The translations under genes and the position numbers were made by a program. The notes beneath the pieces are model-generated. The model was not told where the DNA came from and did not search any database. It saw only the letters and a list, made by a program, of their open reading frames with translations. A stretch of 64,000 nt of DNA from Cordilura impudica (lineage: Eukaryota > Arthropoda > Insecta > Diptera > Scathophagidae), in assembly GCA_963682025.1 (NCBI GenBank), contig OY821518.1, positions 231,670,500-231,734,499 of the forward strand, read 5' to 3'. Positions 34,072 through 46,244 of this stretch are shown here, piece by piece; the first letter of the stretch is position 1; every line of letters begins with the position of its first letter.

Positions 34072-35231
34072 CAGGGTGACAGCGGTTTGTATGAAAAAAA
34101 AATTTTTTTGTCGAATTTTGAGGTGTGATTATTTGAGGTCGGATTAGTGTGACACTGGATCTAAAACTTTAGTACGAAATATTTGAGCCAAATCGGACAA
34201 TGCTTTCTGGACGCGCATTGAGTTCAAAATTCAAATATGCATTTATATACCCCACGGGTTAATTTCAGAAAATATGTAAGTACAGAATATTATTTTTTAG
34301 AATGATCAAAATATTATCAACAAGTTTTATCGAAATCCTTCCACAAATATATATTATTTCGATATTTTGTTTTAAAAAAATTTAAATCTCATTAAATTTG
34401 ACTTTCGACCTTAAAAAGGGACAGTTTATAGCGTCTCAATTTAATCTTAATTTACAATATTGAGAACTTATATCAAGTAGTATAATATTTTGACAAAAGA
34501 TATTTGAACTATGAAACACCAAAAAGATGTAGCCTAAAAGTTGAAAAAGTATGAAAAATCACATTTGTCTTCAAATCCGCTGAAATAAAAACGCTGCCCT
34601 CGCCAAATTAATAACAGGAAACCTACAATATTTGGCACTTTTAATCACATATGTTTTATTAATAAGTTCTTAAAGACCAATCGTTGACATCGGTAAATTT
34701 CTTGAACAAAAATTTTGGAAAAGTGAAATTGGGGATTTTGAAATAGTATGTTTTGACATTAATTTAAAACGGCTAACAATAGACGAGATGCAAAATACTT
34801 CACATAAGGTCATTTTGGGATCAGGAGAATGTAAAAATGTTGTTGTAAATTATTACAACGTCTTAAAAATTTGAGCTCGATTTTCTTAATCAAGTGGTCT
34901 GCGGCGCATTTATTGCCTGGGGAACTTGATATAACTTTGCTGTTTTCAACCGATAATAGATTTTTTTGTTTTATTAGAAAGATAATTTACTCTGGATTAT
35001 GGTTTATTAATTTATTTAATTCAAACACAATTATTAATATCAAAATGTTTGTGCAAAATGATTTTTTTGATAATTTTTTCGTATAAATGCATATTTGAAT
35101 TTTGAACTCAATGCGCGTCCAGAAAGCATTGTCCGATTTGGCTCAAATTTTGCGCACTAAAGTTTTAGATCTAGTGTCACAATAATCCGACCCACACGTC
35201 TTGAAATTCAAAAAAAAATGGCTGTCACCCT
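34072..35231. mobile_element. Non-autonomous TIR element, ~1.16 kb
   Basis: Inverted ends AGGGTGACAGC at 34073 and GCTGTCACCCT ending at 35231. Similarity continues about 165 bp inward on each side (for example caatgctttctggacgcgca, near 34198 and inverted near 35110). The interior has no coding frame. Target duplication not resolved because the flank is a CACACA-like sequence. Confidence 0.8.
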
Positions 35232-35978
35232 ACTACACACCCACAACAATCGTATGCAAGCACCAAACACACATTCATGTAGGGAGATCATATTTTAACA
35301 ATAAAACCACAAAATATGTACAAAATAATGAATATTCATTACTTATGATAATTATACGTACTAGTATATTATTCAGTACATTATATTAGAATTTATGTAC
35401 CATACATAGGAATCGGTTTTATTATCCTCAATTTTATTTCGTCCAGTCTCCGAAGAAGCCAGATTGTTTTGCTCAACAGTGTTTGTATACATTTTTGCTT
35501 ATAAACTTACTAACATATAACGGAAAACGTTGTGCAACATGACTGATGTTTAAAAATACAACAACACACAACGGGTCTAGAATTAGGTTTTGAGAAAAAA
35601 AATACTCTACAAAAAGTGAGTATAGGAGTTGAAAACACTATATTTATGATGAAAAAAGCATTTATTAAAAAAAGTTTAAATTTAATTTAAATTTTTTTAG
35701 GAAACTCTTGAAAAACAACTCCTAAAATAAATATTTTACAAAAAATACATAAAAGATTTTAATGTAGTTTCCCTTCAAAAAAAAAAATATATTCTTAAAA
35801 ATTTGCACGACGAAATTAGAAGTAATGGTCTCTTAAAGTTTTTAGTTTAAAACATTCCCTCGCTAGACATGTTATGATCACACATGCAGTTTGTCAATAA
35901 AATCTTTGCACATGAAGAAAAAATTAAAAACTTTAAAAGCAGCATTATTTTTTTCATCTTAGGTGTTTTATATGTTTA
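35232..35978. other. Intergenic, nothing recognised
   Basis: AT-rich, no gene or repeat recognised. Confidence 0.5.
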
Positions 35979-36074
35979 CTAGCTGATCCCACAGACGTTG
36001 CTCTGTCCAATATTTTTTTGTGATAAACAATGTAAAAAAGAGAAGAAAATTTTATATATTAAAAACAGGCAAAT

Positions 36075-36690
36075 ACTCAATGAATGTCCTACGATTTGTT
36101 TATTGTTATTGTGAATGCAAGCCATACCGGGAACTGCTAGCGCTTAAAGTCGAATGGCATGTCGCTCGGAATCATTGGGATGCGTAGTATCAAAAAGTCA
36201 TCTTCATTGTACTTTCCTTTAAGAATTGTTGCTTCGATGATTACCGATTTGACATGGAATCCACCTCGACACACATCCGGATTGATCGTTGTGCAACTCG
36301 ACACGCATGTTCGTGCTCAATTTGATTTTTTCACATGTTTCCACAAAACGGATGGCTTCAACAGATAATGTTTAGCAAAAATTACCTGCGATATCATCGC
36401 GCCAAAAACCGGATATGATATAGATATAGACGTTTTGTCTAATAACTCCAAAGACTTTTCATGTGCCATCGTACATTCATCCCAAACGATAAATTGGATT
36501 TGCTGCAAACCTTTGGCTATCCCACAGTTCTTCGGAAGGTGAGTGAGTTTCATTTATCTGCATATTCAAATGCAACTTGAGGGCTGAATGACCACTTCGA
36601 CCGCCTTCCAACAACGTAGATGCTATTCTTTAAGAAGCAAGCGCAAGTGGAATTTCATTTTGCGAGCGAATCGTTGCCAAATTCATTGCG
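36075..36690 (-). pseudogene. Helitron PIF1-like helicase C-terminal remnant
   Basis: Order on the minus strand: ASTLLEGGRSGHSALKLHLN (~36625-36570), KNCGIAKGLQQIQFIVWDECTMAH with Walker B Asp-Glu (36535-36460), KHYLLKPSVLWKHVKK (~36370-36320), then VIIEATILKGKY, PMIPSDMPFDFKR and LAFTITINKS (36180-36085). These are consecutive landmarks of Helitron helicases. There are several stops and deletions; the Rep/HUH domain and Walker A are not present. Confidence 0.85.
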
Positions 36691-36805
36691 ATCAAAAAAG
36701 TTTTTCGTGTTGAGCTAATCAAGCGATGCATATGCAATATCTAAAGGCCTACTTAGCCACACGTTGTTAAAATGTATCTGTAGCGTATATGTAACGTTGG
36801 CATTT

Positions 36806-38990
36806 TATATATATATATATATATATATGTTCCTCTAACTCCCATTGGAGCATAGGGCGCCAATAACAGCTGATCGCCAGCGGACCCGATTTTGTGCCGT
36901 TGTTCTTAGCTCGTTCCAAGATAGTCCAAGGCTATTCATCTCAGTTTCTGTGGACCGTCGCCACGTTGTACGTGGTCTGCCAGGTTGCCGGCCAGTTTGT
37001 TGAAATGGGTTCCATCGAAGTGCCTGTTTGGCCACGTTGTCGTCGTTTCGTCGTAGTGTATGACCAATCCATTGCCACTTGCGCTTCCGTATTTCAATTT
37101 CTATCGGAATCTGTCTTGACTGCACTAACAGGTCAGCATTAGAGATTGTCCGAGGCCAGAAAATGCGAAGAATTCTTCTGAGACAGCGGTTGACAAATGT
37201 TTGTAGACGGTGGGTAATGGTATTCGTAACTTTCCAGGTTGTGCATCCATAGAGAAGTACCGATTTGACATTTGCTTCGAAAATTCTAAGCTTAGTGCGA
37301 GGACTTATTTTGTTATTTTGCCATATTGGGGCTAATATGCCAAAGGATGATCTTGCCTTATTTATTCTACTCTCTACATCTAAGTCGGCACCTCCATTTT
37401 CGTCAATCTCACAACCCAGGTAGCAGAAGTTGGACGTGTAGTCGTAAATTTGGTCGCCTATATATAGTGGTGATGGTGAGTCAACTCCTACACTCAGTGC
37501 CTTTGTTTTTCCGGTATTTATTTTAAGACCTGTAGAGCGCAGTTTGTCTTGCAAATTTAATGTTGTCTGTTTTAGATCACAAAGTCTGTGCGAAAGTAAG
37601 CATATGTCATCTGCGTATGCCAAGTAGTTAAGGTATTTGTTGTTGATTTGCCACTGTATACCATGGCTGCTATTTTCTATGGAAATTAGAACATCTTCTA
37701 TCACAACAAGGAATAACAAAGGCGACAATAAACATCCCTGGCGAACTCCACTTTGCACCATAAATGGGTCAGATAGCTTCCCCTTGTGAAGAACGAAACA
37801 TCAGGCTTGGTTATAACTTTCCTTGATCAGTGATATAAGTTTTTCCGGTATACCTCTTCTTTGCAAAGCTAACCATATGAACTCCCGGTTAATACTATCG
37901 AAAGCTTTTTCAAAATCTATAAAAAGAAGATGTAGCTTGGAGTTTAACTCCACACACTGCTCTGTAATTATTCGTAAGGTGTTGATATGATCCGCACAGG
38001 AATATCCACTACGAAACCCGGCTTGGCATGAGCTGATGGTCTTTTCTAGGAGCTCTTTAACGCGATTAAGGATTATTTTTGCAATTATTTTTGCTATAGT
38101 TGGTAACACACATATGCCTCGCCAATTGCTGCATTTCTTTAGATCTCCTTTCTTTGCTATCTTGACTATTATACCATCCTTCCATTCATCTGGAAAGGAC
38201 TCAATTTCCCATATAAGGGGGTGTAATAGTTCAACCGTAAGGTTTGGATCGCATTTATATATTTCAGCTGGGATACCATCGGTACCCGCAGCTTTGCCAT
38301 TTGGGAGCTGTTTTATAGCTGCTATGGTTTCTGCAAGGCTTGCGGGCGAGATTCGAATCCTAGGGTTTGTTGCAGTGATAGGACTTGTGGGAATAGGTGG
38401 TTGAGCTGCAGGATCAATCATGTTGTTTAACACCGTGGAAAAATGTTCTTTCCATCTTTGGAGCTGTTCCTGGTCAGTGATGAGCATATTTCCTCTCATG
38501 TCACGTACTGGGTGTTCGGTACGCATTCTTTGCTCTGCAAGTTTTTTCGTAATCTCAAAAAGAGTTCGCGTATCGCCAGAGTTTGCTGCATTTTGGGCCT
38601 CTTCTGCTAGGGTGTCTATGTGCTTTCTTTTATCTCGTCGCACTGCTCGCTGTACCGTTTTGTGATATTTACGATATTTGGCTTCTAAACTACTTTTTTC
38701 ATCACAGTCCTCGGAAGCATTCATTTTCTCTTTTAAAGCTTTACGTTCATAAATTAAGTTCCAAGTGCTCTTCAACATCCATACTTGTCTTCCTTTGGGA
38801 GCTGGGCCGATGGTGTGATCTGCGCAGGATCTGATGGTGTTTTTGACGTGGTCCCACTTAGAATTGATAGACGCATACGGAGGTGCATCATTGTTTTGTG
38901 TCACAGCATTGCGTTGGCATTTAGTGCAATTATAGAACGTAAAAAACGAATCAGTATGTTGCTGTGTAAAATTAACCAAACTTTATCAGC
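36806..38990 (-). mobile_element. RTE-like LINE, 5'-truncated, inside the Helitron
   Basis: Ends on the minus strand with a very short 3' UTR and a (TA)n tail at 36806-36828, and lacks the endonuclease. Short 3' UTRs with simple-repeat tails suit RTE-type LINEs. The 5' border (38,980-39,050) is not exact. Confidence 0.75.
36835..38979 (-). pseudogene. RTE-like reverse transcriptase with a single in-frame TGA
   Basis: One frame of 715 codons from 38979 to 36835, broken only by TGA at 37801-37803 between SLIKESYNQA and CFVLHKGKLSDP. RT landmarks: AAGTDGIPAEIYK, QAGFRSGYSCADH, LLFIDFEKAFDSINRE (first Asp), SGVRQGCLLSPLLF, YLAYADDICLL (catalytic YADD-type). The C-terminus has WQWIGHTLRR, ALRWNP and GRQPGRPRTTWRR blocks. 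The stop is explained by one C-to-T change of a CGA arginine codon. No endonuclease domain is present. Apart from the stop the coding sequence is intact. Confidence 0.85.
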
Positions 38991-39613
38991 TGTTCACAAA
39001 TATCTCGTAAAAACGTAGCAAAAATCTATTTTCAACAGATTGGGACGTTCCGATTACGTGACAGTTGAGTTCGGTAACTGCTTTAAATGCTTTTCATGCA
39101 GCAGAAAAAAACAGCTGACACGGTTGGTTACGGTTACGGGTGGCTAACATTAACATTTTCTCTTGCTTGTTGTGTATGTGCTCAAAGTGTTTGTGATTCA
39201 CAATTCACAAAAACTAACTTCCATTACAAATATTCACTTTTTCGGTAAAACTTTAACGTTTTTCTAACATTTTTACAATAATAATCACAATTTAACTGAG
39301 TAAATTTTTCGCCACTGTGTAACCGATTGGCTTGATTCATAATTTGGCAATTTTTTTTACAAAAAAAAACACTATTTAAAAAAAAATATCCAAAAAATGA
39401 TATCACGTTTAAGCGTAATTTGCAAACTAATAAAAATTTGTGTAACTAACAAAGTATGTCGGAAAAAGTGGGCGTGGATAATATTTCTTTCTCTAAAAAT
39501 CTTATTCGGGCTATTAATAATATTAAAAAAATATATTAGCCAAATCGGTCCAGCCATACTTAAGTGATGCACTTAGCAACGGACAGCATTTAATTTTTAT
39601 TTATATACATAGA

Positions 39614-40566
39614 TTTCAAAAGTTATTAAAGATTATAATTTTTAAAGTAAATATAAATAATTGCATACTCCAATTACCAAAATTTGCCTCTGTTATTCTA
39701 CAGGCATCGTAGGATGGGTATTGGTATTTAAATATTTTGTTTATTTATTTTTGAAAAATGTAATCCTTGGGAACTTTAAAGTCCCTTTATAAGGAAATGA
39801 AATCATGAAATGAAAGACTAAAAATGCAGTTTTACTCCGTTTGATCTCTAGTTTGAGATTTGTATGATCCAATGCGTGTGTAATATGTTCTGTCGGACGG
39901 TATACTGAATACAAATTTCTATAATTTTTTTTTTATTACGGATGAAAATTGCATATTCAAAAAAAATATTTAGAATAATTTTTTTTTTCTACAAAATATG
40001 TATGTTACAATTCGCTACATTATTTTCTTCGGATCATATTCGATAAAAATAAAACATACTTGGCATTTTTAATTTCCATTATTTCGTTTATAGTTTCATG
40101 TTAACTATAAATTAAGACCATATTTTTCTCTGTTATTCAATCTAACATATCTATGAATTATATATAAAATTAAAAATAACAATTTATTGACTTTTTTAAT
40201 GTTTTAATATGCCATCAAACTTAATATCTCATCTAATCGAAAAAATATTCACGATTTTAGTTATAAAATTTACATAAAATCATTGTTTGTTTCAAAAACT
40301 GGTTGTGATTTAACTGAAAATTGAACCAGTGATTTATTATAAAGTTACCGTCTGCCTAAGACCAAGTCACGTTCTATTGTCTCTTTCTGTGTAAATTGAT
40401 TAGTTGACTGCCTCCATGATGTTTGACATACACACTGAAATGTGCAATTTCAACGAACTAAATATTTTGTGTTAGGGTAGCATTTATTTTCGAAAACGAA
40501 TTTGTTATAGCGACCAAATATTTATACCAATTGAACTAATCGGTTGTCAACTGAATTATTTACTGA
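39614..40566. other. Intergenic, nothing recognised
   Basis: AT-rich with no recognisable coding frame or repeat. Confidence 0.5.
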
Positions 40567-41480
40567 TTACAGACAATGAAAGTAACGTGTAGGTCGCTGA
40601 AGAACATTAAATGAAATATTGCATAACAAGAATTCGGAGGATACATCGCCCTTAATCAGATTCAGGAAAAACGACACATTCAACATGGTTCTATGGCTTC
40701 TGAGTATTGGCAATTTAATTAACATTAATCTACTGAGGTATATGGTAAATTTGTTGGCAGATTCCAAGGAACACTGCAAACAGAACAGAAGAAATTGTTC
40801 TTGAATCGATTCAATATGACCTATGTGGATATAGTTTATATTCAAGTATAGGTCTTACGAGAGATCTGCATAAATGTTTACTGATAAGGGATCGTTAAAT
40901 TATTTGGCTATCGCTTAATAAAAGCATATACGCCTCTAGTTTTATTGGCTGTCGTATTAATATGTGAAATGAAATGAAACTTTGCATCAAGTAAAATCCA
41001 CAGGTCCAAAAAGGTATGAACTGCTACCAACGGTTGTCCACCTGAGTAGTTTACATATATGAAGTTTCTTCTTGAAAATCGTACGTGTATACATTTCTTC
41101 ATTTTCAGTTCCATTAAGTTTATATTGCACCAAGTTATTAAGGTAATTTTGAAGCAATATATAATCAGACTTTTCATTGTAAATGAGGATGATTTTAGCA
41201 TCATCAGAATTACATTAATATATTGTATAGTTTAACAACGCTTGGGAAATCGTTTATGAATAAGGAAAAAGAATTGGATGGCTGCCTTGCGGAGCTCCTG
41301 AAAGGACAATTATGTAAATTTAACTAAGTTTGTCAATTCCTCTATAGGATTTTAATTATGAAGTAACCATATTTGATGGATGTGTTGAACATGATGGTCT
41401 AGGGAACGGATAAACTTTCATTGCAATTTTTTAAAAAGGAATTGGGGACACCATCACCGTCTATGGTTAAATGAAGTTTT
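40567..41480 (-). pseudogene. LINE reverse transcriptase C-terminal fragment (second LINE family)
   Basis: Minus-strand reading, in several frames: SGAPQGSHPILFLLFINDFP (~41325-41265), a degenerate catalytic DDAKI (~41205), the block FLDLWILLDAKFHFISHI and KTRGVYAFIKR (41015-40908), then QEQFLLFCL, LPILRSHRTMLNVSFFLNL and CNISFNV (40800-40600). These are consecutive landmarks of a LINE ORF2 distinct from the adjacent Jockey copy. Several stops and shifts; dead. Confidence 0.8.
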
Positions 41481-41666
41481 TAATCTCTTTAATTCACGTG
41501 CAACGCCAGCAAGTTCAATACTCGTAAATGGAAAATTAATTATTTTATTTGAAGAAAATTTTAATGAAACATCTGAAAATATATATATGTTTATACATAG
41601 AAGGTTTATTAGAAATAATAGACCTCTATAAGCATATAATTTTCAACTTGGTGATTTCTTTTAATT

Positions 41667-42495
41667 TTACGTTACTTCTCTACATTCTCTTATCAGTGGG
41701 TAAGAGGAATTTTCAATTTTGGCAAAGTAATTGTTATTAATCCTTGTTATGAAATCGATAATTTTTTCATAACCTGTTTCTTCATGAAGAATATTTGTAG
41801 GATACCTCCAGGGCTTTTTATTTATCATTTTAAGACATTTGTTTTGTATAATTTGTAAGCGTTTTAGGTGGCAGTTGGCAGCGTCACTCCAAATAGGACA
41901 CGCGTATGTTAATATCGGCCTTATAACACTTCTGAAGAGTAGATTTTTGTTTTTGGGGTTTAGAAATGACCTTCTATTTAGTAGTGGCTTTTTGGCACGT
42001 AGCCATAATATGTTGTTTAAAAGTAAGCTTTTTGTCCAAGACAACTACGAGTTATTTGACATGATTAAGTACATTTATGGTATTATTTCCAATATGAAGA
42101 TGCCGTCTTGGCAGTCTTTTGGGAGATTTGTTGAACGGAAAAATAATTGCTTGGGTCTTGTTTGGATTAATTTTGATTTTCCATTTGTGAAAATAAATAT
42201 TTATTGCAATTTACAAGTCCCTTTTCCATTTTCTTCAGGAGTGCACTTGTAAGTTTGTTTGAAGAAATTAACGCAGTATCATCTGCGTAGTAAGCAATTT
42301 GCATATATTCCGGGACTTTGAAATCGGATGTATATATCGAGTAAAGCAATGGCGACAAGACTGATCCTTGAGGTAACCCTGTGGTGATGGTTTTTGGAGA
42401 TGATGTTTCATTATTAATCGCAACTTTAAAGCTTCTGCCGTGAATGAAATCTAAAATAAGTTTGCATAAATATTTTGGTATATTTGCATCAAGAA
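41667..42495 (-). pseudogene. Jockey-like RT, 3' part
   Basis: Starts LLDANIPKYLCKLILDF, then TTGLPQGSVLSPLLYSIY and the catalytic AYYADDTALIS (42300-42265). Frameshifts near 42175 and beyond separate a C-terminal open stretch 42044-41667 (RSVIRPILTYACPIWSDAA, RLQIIQNKCLKMINKKPWRY), a classical Jockey C-terminus, ending at a stop at 41667. Confidence 0.88.
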
Positions 42496-42502
42496 GTTTA
42501 AA
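42496..42502. repeat. Target-site duplication GTTTAAA, left
   Basis: Identical heptamer at 46245-46251; it occurs once in the restored LINE frame. Contains TTAA. Confidence 0.85.
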
Positions 42503-42774
42503 TCAAGGTTCAGAAAATACACACATGAAACACACAATGTTCTGTTCAAAAGCAACCAACACATATCTTTATTTTCATATCAATTATGTGCGTTTCTAAA
42601 TTTTCTACGGTGCCCAACACAATCATGACTGTGTTCGTTTTAATATTTCGTTATTTACACGAACATTTTTGTATCACGTACTTTTTGTTTCGATCACACA
42701 TAAACCACACATATTGCAGTGTTGCTTTATTTGAAGTTCGTGTTCTGGTACGTGTACTGAAAACAAAAAACAGA

Positions 42775-42995
42775 ACATGTACAATAAACAGGTTCGAGTT
42801 CAGTTATATTTTAAGTCGTGTTCTGGCTCGTGTACTAAGAAAAAACAGAACATGTACAATAAACAGGTTCGAGTTCAGTTATATTTTAAGTCGTGTTCTG
42901 GCTCGTGTACTAAGAAAAAAATAGAACATGTACAATAAACAGGTTCGAGTTCAGTTATATTTTAAATTCGTGTTCTGGCTCGTGTACTGCGAAAA
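42775..42995 (+). repeat. Tandem ~74-bp subrepeats, left arm (3 units)
   Basis: Unit includes acaggttcgagttcag, tcgtgttctggctcgtgtac and a short A run with aacatgtacaat. Three units. Confidence 0.85.
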
Positions 42996-43539
42996 ATTGA
43001 AACATCAATTCGCGATCTAATACACCCCGATAAAAACGACGACAATTGTTTCAACCAAATTTATTAAAATTTTATTGACCCTTTTTTATGACTTACGTTG
43101 CAAATTATTTACAAATGTCAAATATTTTAAAATTTTATTGGCCATTTTTTTGTGATTTACGTTGAAATTATTTACAATTGTTTTTATTGACTGGTTTTTA
43201 TTTTAATAAAAGATGGTAATAAAATACTTAAGACACAAAAACTGCACACTGCACTTAAATCTTTCTTGCAGGTTTCAATCAGACATGTAAATTTTTTCGT
43301 TTCGCTATTAAAAGTTGCGTATTTTTTATAGCAAAACTTATTTCTGTTATTGCTTTCCAATCTTTTTAATTTTCACAAAATATTTGCAATTTACACAATA
43401 ACACAGACACTTATAGATCACGATCTAATGAAAACTGAACCACTTTTAATGAATAAATGACGCACGCACTCGCTATTTTTTGCAAAATCAATTGCGTGAA
43501 ATTGTAACACTTGCAAGCAATTGTAACGTAAGTCATAAA

Positions 43540-44305
43540 CAAGTAAGAAAATTATAGTCGGTCTAGACCGGCTATACGATACGCTATACCATGCATTTAG
43601 AAACTCTATCTCTTAGGCCCAACTAACTGGACATAGAAAATAAGCAAAAACCAAATTTGAGTGGGATTTTTATAAATTTTTTTGGCTGCAGATATGAAAA
43701 AGTTCATATCGGATGATATATCTATATGGGGACTAGGTCCAAAAATGGACCGATCCTGATCATGTTTGGTAAAGTCTCTTTTATTTTGCAAAAATATATA
43801 CAAACAAATTTTGAGAAGAATCAGTGCAATATTTTTGTTTTTTAATAGATTTAAGTGAAGATCGGGAAGCAGCTCTATATGGGGCCAAAGGGATCATTTT
43901 TGGACTACTCATTAATGGATGTAATGAACGCATGCAAACCCAATTTGAATAAGATCTATATGACAATTTGGATCTTATGGCAATTTATTTCGATTTCATA
44001 GGGGTAATTTGTATGGGGGCTAGGTCTGAACATGGACCGATTCTCACCAATTTCAATAGCGTTCATCCCATGGCCGATAAAAGCTTACATACGAAATTTC
44101 ATCAAAATATATTCATATTTGCGACCTGCAGTTTGATTACAAGGTTTACATGGACACACAGACGGACGGACATTGTTAAATCAACTCAGAAAATGATTCT
44201 GATTCGATCGGTATAATTAAAGATGGGTCTAGGTCAAATATTTTTGGTTGTTACAAACAGCAGCACAAAGTCATTATACCCAAACCACATAGTGGTATAG
44301 GGTAT
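43540..44305 (-). mobile_element. HINE copy D, complete
   Basis: Minus-strand copy: CTTACTTG end at 43540, palindrome TAGTCGGTCTAGACCGGCTA next to it, GTCY-type short tract (as GACGGACGGACA near 44161) and ATACCC end at 44305. Confidence 0.88.
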
Positions 44306-44338
44306 AAAAAGGGACAATAAAATATGAAAATATTTTTT

Positions 44339-45130
44339 ATACCCTATACCACTATGTGGTTTGGGTATAATGACTTTGTGCTGCTGTTTGTAACAACCAA
44401 AAATATTTGACCTAGAGCCATCTTTAATTATACCGATCGAATCAGAATCACTTTCTTAGTTGATTTAACAATGTCCGTCCGTCCGTCCGTCCGTCCGTCC
44501 GTCCGTCCGTCTGTGTGTCCATGTAAAGCTTGTAATCAAACTGCAGGTCGCAAATATGAATATATTTTGATGAAATTTGGTATATAAGCTTTTATCGGCC
44601 ATGGGATGAACGCTATTGAAATTGGTGAGAATCGGTCCATGTTCAGACCTAGCCCCCATACAAATTACCCATATGAAATCGACATAAATTGCCATAAGAT
44701 CCAAATTGTCATATAGATCTTACTCAAATTGGGTTTGTATGCGTTCATTACATCCACTAATGGGTAGTCCAAAAATGGTCCCTTTGACCCCATATAGAGC
44801 TGCTTCCCGATCTTCACTTAAATCTATTAAAAAACAAAAATATTGCACTGATTCTTCTCAAATTTTGTTTGTACATATTTTTGCAAAATACAAGAGACTT
44901 TACCAAACATGATCGGGATCGGTCCATTTTTGGACCTAGTCCCTTTATAGATATAGCATCCGATATGAACTTTTTCATATCTGCAGCCAAAAAAATTAAT
45001 AAAAATCCCACTCAAATTTGGTTTATGCTTATTTTCTATATCGAAGTAGTTGGACCGAAAGATAGGGTCTCTAAACCATGGTATAGGGTATCATATAGTC
45101 GGTCTAGACCGACTATAATTTTCTTACTTG
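44339..45130 (+). mobile_element. HINE copy E, complete, with long (GTCC)n
   Basis: Plus-strand copy: ATACCC start, ten or so GTCC/GTCT units at 44473-44513, terminal palindrome TAGTCGGTCTAGACCGACTA and CTTACTTG at 45123-45130. Lies 33 bp from copy D in the opposite orientation, so D and E form a ~770 bp inverted repeat. Confidence 0.88.
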
Positions 45131-45139
45131 TTTTTGGTT

Positions 45140-45440
45140 TTTTTATTGACACTCATTGTGTTTTTACGCAAAAAATCCCAAAAAATCATTGAGAAAATGA
45201 TTGTGCATTGACACTAATTGGTTCGCAAATTAAGGGTGGGTGATTGTGTTTTTTATGATGCAAAATTTGTTTGTGTCTAAAGTTATTTGTTACCAAAAAA
45301 AAAAAAAATGTTTGCAAAAGATCCTAGCAACCAACAAGTGTGTCTTTTATGCCGCAAAATTAGGTTTTTCGTCTAATTGGTTGCGAAAATAGGGGTGGGT
45401 AATGCAAAAAAACCTAACAACCAACAAGTGTAACTTTTAT
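45140..45440 (+). repeat. Internal repeats of the foldback-like element
   Basis: Text around aaccaacaagtgt and ggttgcgaaaataggggtgggt recurs two to three times with a period of ~100 bp. Non-coding. Confidence 0.6.
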
Positions 45441-45654
45441 GATGCTAAATAGTTTTTGTGTCTGAAGTATTTTATTACCATATTTTATTAAAATAAAAAC
45501 AAGTCAATAAAAACAATTGTAAATAATTTCAACGTTAATCACAAAAAAAAATGGCCAATAAAATTTTAAAATATTTGACAATTGTAAACAATTTGCAACG
45601 TAAGTCATAAAAAAGGGTCAATAAAATTTTAATAAATTTGGTTGAAACAATTGT

Positions 45655-45980
45655 CGTCGTTTTCGCAGTACACGGGCCAGAACACGAATTTAAAATATAA
45701 CTGAACTCGAACCTGTTTATTGTACATGTTCTATTTTTTCTTAGTACACGAGCCAGAACATGACTTAAAATATAACTGAAATCGAACCTGTTTGTTGTAC
45801 ATGTTCTATTTTTTCTTAGTACACGAGCCAGAACACGACTTAAAATATAACTGAACTCGAACCTGTTTATTGTACATTTTCTGTTTTTTCTTAGTACACG
45901 AGCCAGAACACGACTTAAAATATAACTGAACTCGAACCTGTTTATTGTACATGTTCTGTTTTTTTTTCAGTACACGTACC
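45655..45980 (-). repeat. Tandem ~74-bp subrepeats, right arm (4 units)
   Basis: Inverted version of the left-arm units: gtacacgagccagaacacga, ctgaactcgaacctgttt, gtacatgttctgtttt. Four units against three on the left. Confidence 0.85.
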
Positions 45981-46244
45981 AGAACACGAACTTCAAATAA
46001 AGCAACACTCAAATCTGTGCGGTTTATGTGTGATCGAAACAAAAAGTACGTGATAGAAAAATGTTCGTGTAAATAACGAAATATTAAAACGAACACAAGT
46101 CATGATTGTGTTTGGCACCGAAGAAAATTTAAAAACAAACATAATTGATATGAAAATAAAAATATGTGTGCGTTGGTCTAACTTATGTTTGTCTACATAT
46201 ATGTACGAGTTTTTTATTCAGTGTGTGTTTTTTTCTGAACTCTG

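Larger units (their letters stand above)
35979..39613 (-). mobile_element. Helitron, degenerate, split by an RTE-like LINE
   Basis: On the minus strand it begins A|TCTATGTATATAAAT at 39613 and ends with the hairpin ACAGA-gcaacg-TCTGT about 10 nt before the terminal CTAG|T at 35982-35979. The TC start, CTRR end, sub-terminal hairpin and insertion between A and T are the Helitron hallmarks. Coding remnants of the PIF1-like helicase lie near the 3' end, as expected. Confidence 0.85.
42503..46244. mobile_element. Foldback-like element with ~750 bp inverted arms and tandem subrepeats
   Basis: 3,742 bp insert in a LINE. The ends are TCAAGGTTCAGAAAA (left) and, inverted, CAGAGTTCAGAAAA (right). Left arm 42503-~43250 and right arm ~45435-46244 are inverted copies. 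Each arm includes a stretch of ~74-bp direct subrepeats, as in Drosophila foldback elements. The centre holds unique AT-rich sequence and two HINEs in opposite orientation. Open frames in the arms merely reflect the subrepeats; no transposase was found, so it is non-autonomous as it stands. Confidence 0.85.

Noticed and set aside
36894..39018. Plus-strand open frames opposite the RTE-like RT
   Set aside because: Antisense shadows of the reverse transcriptase.
44473..44513. GTCC repeats as a possible CRISPR or functional array
   Set aside because: It is the (GTCY)n microsatellite typical of DINE-1/mini-me elements.
42586..46096. Open frames with repeated VRVLVRVL / QVRVQLYFKSCSGSC text
   Set aside because: They arise from the ~74-bp subrepeats of the foldback arms in both orientations, not from selection on protein.
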